Source of the DNA: Dipylidium caninum
Lineage: Eukaryota; Platyhelminthes; Cestoda; Cyclophyllidea; Dipylidiidae
NCBI GenBank assembly: GCA_017562135.1
Contig: QEYB01001132.1
Span: 146,598-210,597, forward strand
DNA length: 64,000 bases
Direction of reading: 5' to 3'
Part shown: positions 58,136 through 64,000 of the stretch, in pieces
Position numbering within the stretch: the first letter of the stretch is position 1
Layout: each line of letters opens with the position of its first letter
Position numbers and translations under genes: made by a program
The notes under the pieces: generated by a model
What the model saw: the letters and a program-made list of their open reading frames with translations, nothing else
Told to the model about the DNA's origin: nothing
Databases searched by the model: none

Positions 58136-60831
58136 TCTTCTTTACTGATCACGGTAGATCAGTTCGCACACGTAAAACATGTTTTATCCGAGCTAATTAA
58201 AGCACCTTGAGGAATGAGCCGGGAGTATTAACGGAGAGGAGTGCACTTTGGTTCGAATATTGTGTTGTAGAGAGCGAGTGATGCATACAGCGTGATACAA
58301 ACTACTTACATTTGCCCAAATGCCCAGTTGGCCAACGGTGAAGCCGACCAATGGGAAAACGACAACATAATTCTACACTGACCAATGAGAATTCACCCAT
58401 ACAATTTCACGTGACCTTCGGTTTTTATTTCGCAGTTTTTTAATTGTCGGTGCTTCCCTAACTGCGCTTTCTTCGTCTCTCAGTATCCTGCTCACTAAAA
58501 TGTCTTAATTTTGGCTCTTGGGTCCTACTTGACCGCTAACTTCTTGTCGGGAATCTCACTTGCTCCACCCTTCACTCCCCTTGTTTTTGCAACAATCTTC
58601 CAGACTTTGAAATTTAACAAAAAGCGCCAGATCTAACTCCTCTCAACACTCTCAATTTCTTTCGAATTTACGTCAAAAAGTTAAAAAAATTCCAAGCTTT
58701 AAAATCTGAGCAAAGTAGATTGTGACAGGTTGGTAAACATGATCACTATGACAAGATGGCGTCGTGGAATACCCTAGGAAGGGGAGAAAATTCACTCGTT
58801 TGATAGTATCAGGAGGAGTCGGAGATACTTTTCTCGGATCACATTACACTTAGACGCTCACCTTTTACCTTTACGATACTATAAGGTTAGTGTAAATTAC
58901 ATGTCCTCAAAACCACGCGCCATATTTAGATGAGGGGAACTTCCACAATTTCGATGCATTTCAGCGCTGCGGATAACTAATAACAGTGTAAAGATGACTG
59001 AAGACACGTGCATTTTGCCGCTGTTGCCCACACGTTTTGGGGGTTGCCACCACGACTGAGGGGTGGGCGATGAGTGATGGGGGGTGGAAGGAGGCAGGAG
59101 CGGCGGTTGGGGCTGGGGCTTACGTGTCCCATAGTCGCACATTGGCGCAGACATTCACGCCTCACCATAGCCCCTTAATTCAACCAGTCGCCTAAAGAAC
59201 ACGTTTCCACAGAAGAATCACCCAAATAGGAGAAAAAAAGGGAGGCGAGCGAGCGCTTAACCTTCCTTGGAAGTTTGAGGGAAGAAAAGAGGAGGAGGGA
59301 GGAGGAGGAGGAGGAGGAGGAGAAGGAGGAGAGGAGGAGGAAGTTACACGTTTGAATCCATGCCTTTAAGCTAAGGAGGCTACGGTGAAATGAGGCTTTG
59401 CACTTTAGGAACCAGAGGCAACCGGATGTTCTTTTCTTATTTTTCCCATTACTTCTGCATCAACAGTCATGTCCGCGTTGACCCACTTCTGTCATGACAG
59501 TCTAAACGTCAACAGCTTGATATGATGTAATGAAAACTGGTGGAAATGTCGTCATTTTTATCCTTTTCCCTTTCTGATTAGGGAGAAAGGGAAGAGATGA
59601 GAAAAAATCTTCGTTAGACGCCCAGGATTTGTTGACGCGTTAAAACTGCAAAAGGCTCCTCTTTATCTATTTAACTAGAGAACCGGAAGGTTTTATGCAA
59701 AAATTTATTCAACTTTTACATACTACTTAAATAAGTAGCTATAGGAATTTTCGATGTCGACCCGGTAGAGTCGTCAGGCGTAAGTTAGGTTAGGAGTGTG
59801 GAAATAGAGATTGCAGAAGTCATTAATTATGCATGCGGCCTGAATGAAAGCGGAGACATGGGCGGAGGCCGGAGAGGGGGGCGGAACTCGCTTCCCCACC
59901 GTGGCCTTGGCCCAGACCTCGCCTTATGTCCAGACGCCGACCCAGTTAAAGGCGCCTCGGCAACCTTTTACGTCGTTTTACGGATAAGGGGAATAAGTTC
60001 TACACATTCCGGCTCCCCGACACGCTGTGTACATAAACGCATTCGACTGTGAGAATTAAAAATGCTATTTAGGCGGTCGAAGTGAAAGAAAATGGTGCTT
60101 AACACTTTCCATGGTTGGAAAAATCATCTCTGTCAGCCGCATCATTTGCTGTCCACAGCGTTGGAAATGTCAAGCCTGTTGTGTGACATTGTTCTCGCTC
60201 ATCGTTCCAGCTTTACACTACCGGAGAAGAGTGGATTCTCTTCACAATACTTCCCACTTCCCACAGAAATCACTTCTGCTTGGGAAGAAAATGCGTAAGG
60301 CGATTTTCAAAGTCGGTAGGGATTAATTTGACAAAGATTTACTAATTCATGAGGCGGCAGGTGCAAGAACTTCAACCTTCATCGCCCGTCGGCCGGCACT
60401 TTTAAAAAGTCCTTCCGGAAGCATGAAACATCGTCGTATCCACACCTATTTTCCCCTTTCTCCGGCCTCGAGACAAGCGAGACTACGAGAGGAGGCACAA
60501 ATTCGCGTCCTAATGCCTCCTTTCATCGGACCCAGATGGCCGAGAGTGCAGATGACTCCGAGGCACAAGCGCCTTGGAAACTGGCGATGTGGCAAGCGGC
60601 TGAAATATTAATGATGACGGTGGCAGCAGCAGAGTTGAAAGTCACCTCACGACGGAGTGTCTGAGGAGTCAGACTCTCTTATTGACTAGACGGGATGCGG
60701 TATTGTTCGAGGGGAGAAGAGAAACCTCCTTGATGCTCACTGAGCACGTATCCATGGCCTGATCATTTCGTTGGCGCCCTGACACGAAGCATTGCGACTG
60801 GAGCTGACGATTTGGCGACTAATTAGGTGGA
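58136..60831. other. Intergenic region upstream of the triple-repeat gene
   Basis: No supportable gene in about 2.7 kb. It holds a GGA microsatellite at 59288-59343 and low-complexity open frames around 58900-59170 and 59800-60050. Confidence 0.4.
59288..59343 (+). repeat. GGA purine microsatellite
   Basis: About 18 gga/gag units with minor interruptions. Confidence 0.8.
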
Positions 60832-62031
60832 TCAGGTGTTGAAGGTATGTGAGGAATCTGCACAACCTCGAAGGTTGTCTCCCATGCCGTCTTCAATGGT
60901 AGCTGCACATTTGACGGAAGACACAATTTGACATAACAAAGAAGTTTACGAAGTAGTAGGAAGTGCAACACTACCTTTACACCGGAAGAACTCAATCCTT
61001 GGCACAAAGGCGGAGAGAGGTGGGTTGTTCAAGTTAAACAGGGATTTTGGAAATGGCCACACCTCACCTTCAGCACCGGAAGTGTTAAACGACTGAAAAA
61101 TGGAGGAAGGGGAGAGATGTGGGTCACCTTATGGCCTTTTGAGAGTGATAATAGCCATAAGACTGGGTTTTCGGGCCTCTGACTAGCAGAAATTTCTTTC
61201 CGTTTCGTTTACGGTGTGGACGGTAAGAAGACATCAGACGTTTCGAAATTCTTCATGACCAGGCCTCCACGGCGGGGGGGGAGGAAATTTCTTCTTACCT
61301 GACACGAAATCTTATTCAATTGGTCAATCGACAGGTTTACAGACAGAGTAAACGACATTGAAACGTTTGAAATGTGATTTTCATCCTTCATTTAGCTACT
61401 CAATAGCCCTGAACAAAACATTTTACAACATTGGACATCGTGACATTGTATAAAAATACGATATAAAATTAAGCGTTTTTAAAAGCGAATCCTGGATTTT
61501 TATCCATCACTCCTCCATGCTGTCTTGGGATCGAGTAAACACAATAGTGTAGATAACGAATTTGTTACCACCTGAGCAAAAAGCAGGGAAATAAAATATT
61601 GTCTACATGGCCAGAGTGGACATCTATGATGAATATTTGACCAAAAGATAAAATTGACGTCTATTTCATGGATACCAGAGATGTTCAAGTCAAACCGAGA
61701 CTGGACTCGCCCTCAGAGATCTTGAATGCCTGCCTAACTGCGTCGCCGTGGCTCAGGAACACTAGTTATTGCTCATCCCAAGTTCGGCCTTATTTTAACT
61801 TAGTGGATAAGGTTTTGCGTGACAAGAAATTTCGTTTGCCATTTGCCAGAATTTGGTGCACACACACAAGTGACACTCAACCACTAAAAATGCTTTTCAC
61901 GGTGATTAAAATGTGTGCAGTGAAGACTCCCAAGAATGCCTCTACATCTCGTATTTTCACGTCAAGCCCATCACTTTTCATTTCGTCTGAAATGTGGGCG
62001 GCAGATTTTAACCACAGCGATTTTCCACACC
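60832..62031 (-). CDS. Tentative 3' exons of an unrecognised minus-strand gene
   Basis: Several short minus-strand stretches have coding character and splice sites: 61901-62031 (GKSLWLKSAAHISDEMK, P-loop-like), 61696-61761 (FLSHGDAVRQAFKISEGESS), 61299-61385 (DENHISNVSMSFTLSVNL), 60975-61092 (SFNTSGAEGEVWPFPKSL ... RIEFFRCK) and 60832-60902 (ATIEDGMGDNLRG, TGA stop). The last three join in consistent phase (0 then 1). The first two are not linked in phase by anything I can see, and a stretch at 61500-61571 also looks open. The GKS motif alone is weak evidence of nucleotide binding. No family is recognised. Confidence 0.3.
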
Positions 62032-62221
62032 CTCAACTTCCACTGTCAAAAATTGAAACGATTTGAAATGACATTTTACCTTGATTAGTTTAACAGAAGA
62101 AAGAATGACCTGAAAATAATGGTGATGAAAGAATGCCTTTCACATAAGTTCAAGGTGGCCTATTGTGTTTGCGTGGCGGCCTATTTTGGGCAGAATAAAC
62201 TGCTCCCACGCCCAAACATCT

Positions 62222-63974
62222 CGCTCTCCTCCCCATCGCTGTCCTCTCCTCTCCTCTTCCTCTCCTCTCCTCTCTCTCTCCTCTCCTCTCTCTCTCTCCT
62301 CTCCCATCTCTCTCTCTCCTCTCCTCCTCCTCTCCTCTCCTCTCCTCTCCTCTCCTCTCCTCTCCTCTCCTCGTCCTCTCCTCTCTCTTCCTCTCCTCTC
62401 CTCTCCTTTCCTCTCCTCTCCTCTCTCTCCTCTCCTCTCCTCTCCTCTCCTCTCTCCTCTCTCTCCTCTCCTCTCCTCTCCTCTCTCTCCTCTCCTCTCC
62501 TCTCCTCTCCTCTCCTCTCCTCTCCTCTCCCTCTCTCTCTCCTTTCCTCTCCTCTCCTCTCTCTCCTCTCTCTCTCTCTCCTCTCCTCTCTCTCCTCTCC
62601 TCTCATCCTCTCCTCTCCTCTCTCCTCTCCTCTCTCTCTTCCTCTCCTCTCCTCTCCTCTCTTCCTCTCTTCTCCTCTCCTCTCTCTCCTCTCCTCTCCT
62701 CTCCTCCTCTCCTCTCCTCTCTCTCCTCCTCCCTCCTCCTCTCCTCTCCTCTCCTCTCCTCTCCTCGCTCTCCTCTCCTCTCCTGCTCCTCCTCCTCCCT
62801 CTCCTCTCTCTCCTCTCCTCTCCTCCCTCTCCTCTCCCTCTCCTTTTCCTCTTTCCTGCTCATCTCCTCCTCTCTCCTCTCGTCCTCCTCTCCTCCTCTC
62901 CTCTCCTCTCCTTCCTCTCTGCTCTCTCCTCATCATCTCTCCTCTCCTCTCCTCTCTCTCCTCCCCTCTCTCTCTCTCCTCTCCTCTCCTCTCCTCTCCT
63001 CTCTCTCTCCTCTCCTCTCCTCTCCTCTCCTCTCCTCTCTCTCTCTCTCTCCTCTCATCTCCTCTCTCTCTCTCCTCTCTCTCCTCTCCTCTCTCTCCTC
63101 TCTCTCTCCTCTCCTCTGCCTCTCCTCTCCTATTCTCCTCCTTCTCTCCTCTCCTCTCCTCTCCTCTCCTCTCCTCTCCTCTCTCTCTCTCTCCTTCTCT
63201 CCTCTCACTCTCTCTCCTCCTCCTCCTCTCTCTCCTCTCCTCTCCTTCCTCTCCTCTCCTCTCCTCTCCTCTCCTCTCCTTCCCTCCTCCTCTCTCATCC
63301 TCTCCTCTCATCCTCTCCTCTCCTCTCCTCTCCTCTCCTCTCCTCTCCTCTCCTCTTCCTCTCCTCTTCCTCTCCTCTCCTCTCCTCTTCCTCTCCTCTC
63401 CTCTCCTCTTCGTTCTCTCTCTCCCCTCTCTTCTCTCCTCTCCTTCCTCTCCTCTCCTCTCCTCTCCTCTCCTCTCTCCTTCTCTCACTCCTTCCTCTCC
63501 TCTCCCTCCTCTCCTCTCATCCTCCTCGCCTCATCTCTCCTCTCCTCTCCCTCTCACTCTCCTCTCCTCTCGGACCTCTCCTCTCCTCTCTATCGTCCTC
63601 TCACTCAGTCCTCTCCTCTCTCCTCCTCTCCTCTAGTCCCGTCCTCAGTCCTCTCCTCTCCTCTCCTTCCCGTCTCTTCCTATCTCGCACTCCTCTCTCT
63701 TCTCCTCTCCCTCTATCCTCGATGACTCCTCCTCCTCTCTCTCCTCTCTCCTCCCCTCTCCCTCGCTCCTCCTCTCTTCTCCTCTCGCCTTTCCTCTCCT
63801 CCCTCTTCCTCTCCCTCTCTCGTCCTCGTCCTCGTCCTCTCCTCTCCTGCTCCTTCCTCTCCTCTTCTCTCCTCTCCTCTCTCTCCTCTCCTCTTTCCTC
63901 TCCTCTCGCTCTCCTCTCCTTCGTCCTCTCCTTCTCCTTTCTCCTCTCCTCTCCTCTCCTTCTCCTCTCCTTTT
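62222..63974 (+). repeat. CTCTC/TCTCC polypyrimidine tract, about 1.75 kb
   Basis: A nearly pure C/T strand built on the 5-bp unit CTCTC with frequent one- or two-base slips (CTCTCTC, CTCCTC, CTTCC). It lies at the right edge, upstream of the tentative minus-strand gene. Long open frames on both strands (up to 611 codons of Ser, Leu and Pro, or Arg, Glu and Gly) are artefacts of the repeat. Confidence 0.95.
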
Positions 63975-64000
63975 TACACCTGCGATGCCGCCTTAGCTAG

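Noticed and set aside
61668..62066. 132-codon plus-strand frame
   Set aside because: No domain or splice support; the opposite strand has acceptor and donor sites bounding more protein-like stretches, although those remain tentative too.
62119..64000. Open frames of 505 and 611 codons (plus) and 435 codons (minus) in the CT tract
   Set aside because: They consist only of Ser/Leu/Pro or Arg/Glu/Gly and are open in several frames of both strands, as expected from a repeat whose units contain no stop codon.

Overview
The window reads as animal nuclear DNA, most likely a flatworm and probably a tapeworm. That is an inference from gene content and from a class of very short introns (29 to 41 bp) beside introns of 1 to 2 kb; no marker gene settles the species. 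Exons were joined by hand from splice sites, reading phase and homology remembered from known families, so exon edges are predictions.

Layout. 0.2-2.4 kb (+): the 3' part of a multi-domain saposin-like gene. 4.95-13.25 kb (+): a peroxidasin gene with signal peptide, leucine-rich repeats, two Ig domains and a haem peroxidase domain. 16.87-20.74 kb (+): an NK-class homeobox gene resembling NK4/tinman/Nkx2-5. 28.2-36.4 kb (-): a complete 11-exon DAPK/MLCK-type serine/threonine kinase. 37.46-39.34 kb (+): an hnRNP K orthologue with three KH domains. 40.9-42.9 kb (-): a complete 8-exon YIPF3 orthologue. 43.1-45.5 kb (+): a SWIM zinc-finger gene derived from a MULE-like transposase. 50.2-58.1 kb (-): an unrecognised gene, or cluster, carrying three diverged copies of one domain. 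60.8-62.0 kb (-): tentative exons of another unrecognised gene. 62.2-64 kb: an almost unbroken CT-rich tract.

The most striking structure is a pair of inverted arms, about 3.4 and 3.5 kb, at 12.85-16.26 and 22.77-26.27 kb. They enclose the homeobox gene. The left arm contains the true 3' end of peroxidasin and its downstream DNA; the right arm carries a 5'-truncated peroxidasin copy on the minus strand plus the same downstream DNA in mirror order. The peroxidasin parts differ by only about 2%, while a flanking stretch differs by about 12%, which suggests gene conversion or selection.

The genes look like ordinary independent loci (secreted and matrix proteins, a transcription factor, a kinase, an RNA-binding protein, a Golgi membrane protein). 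Two neighbouring pairs are head to head: kinase with hnRNP K, and YIPF3 with the SWIM gene.
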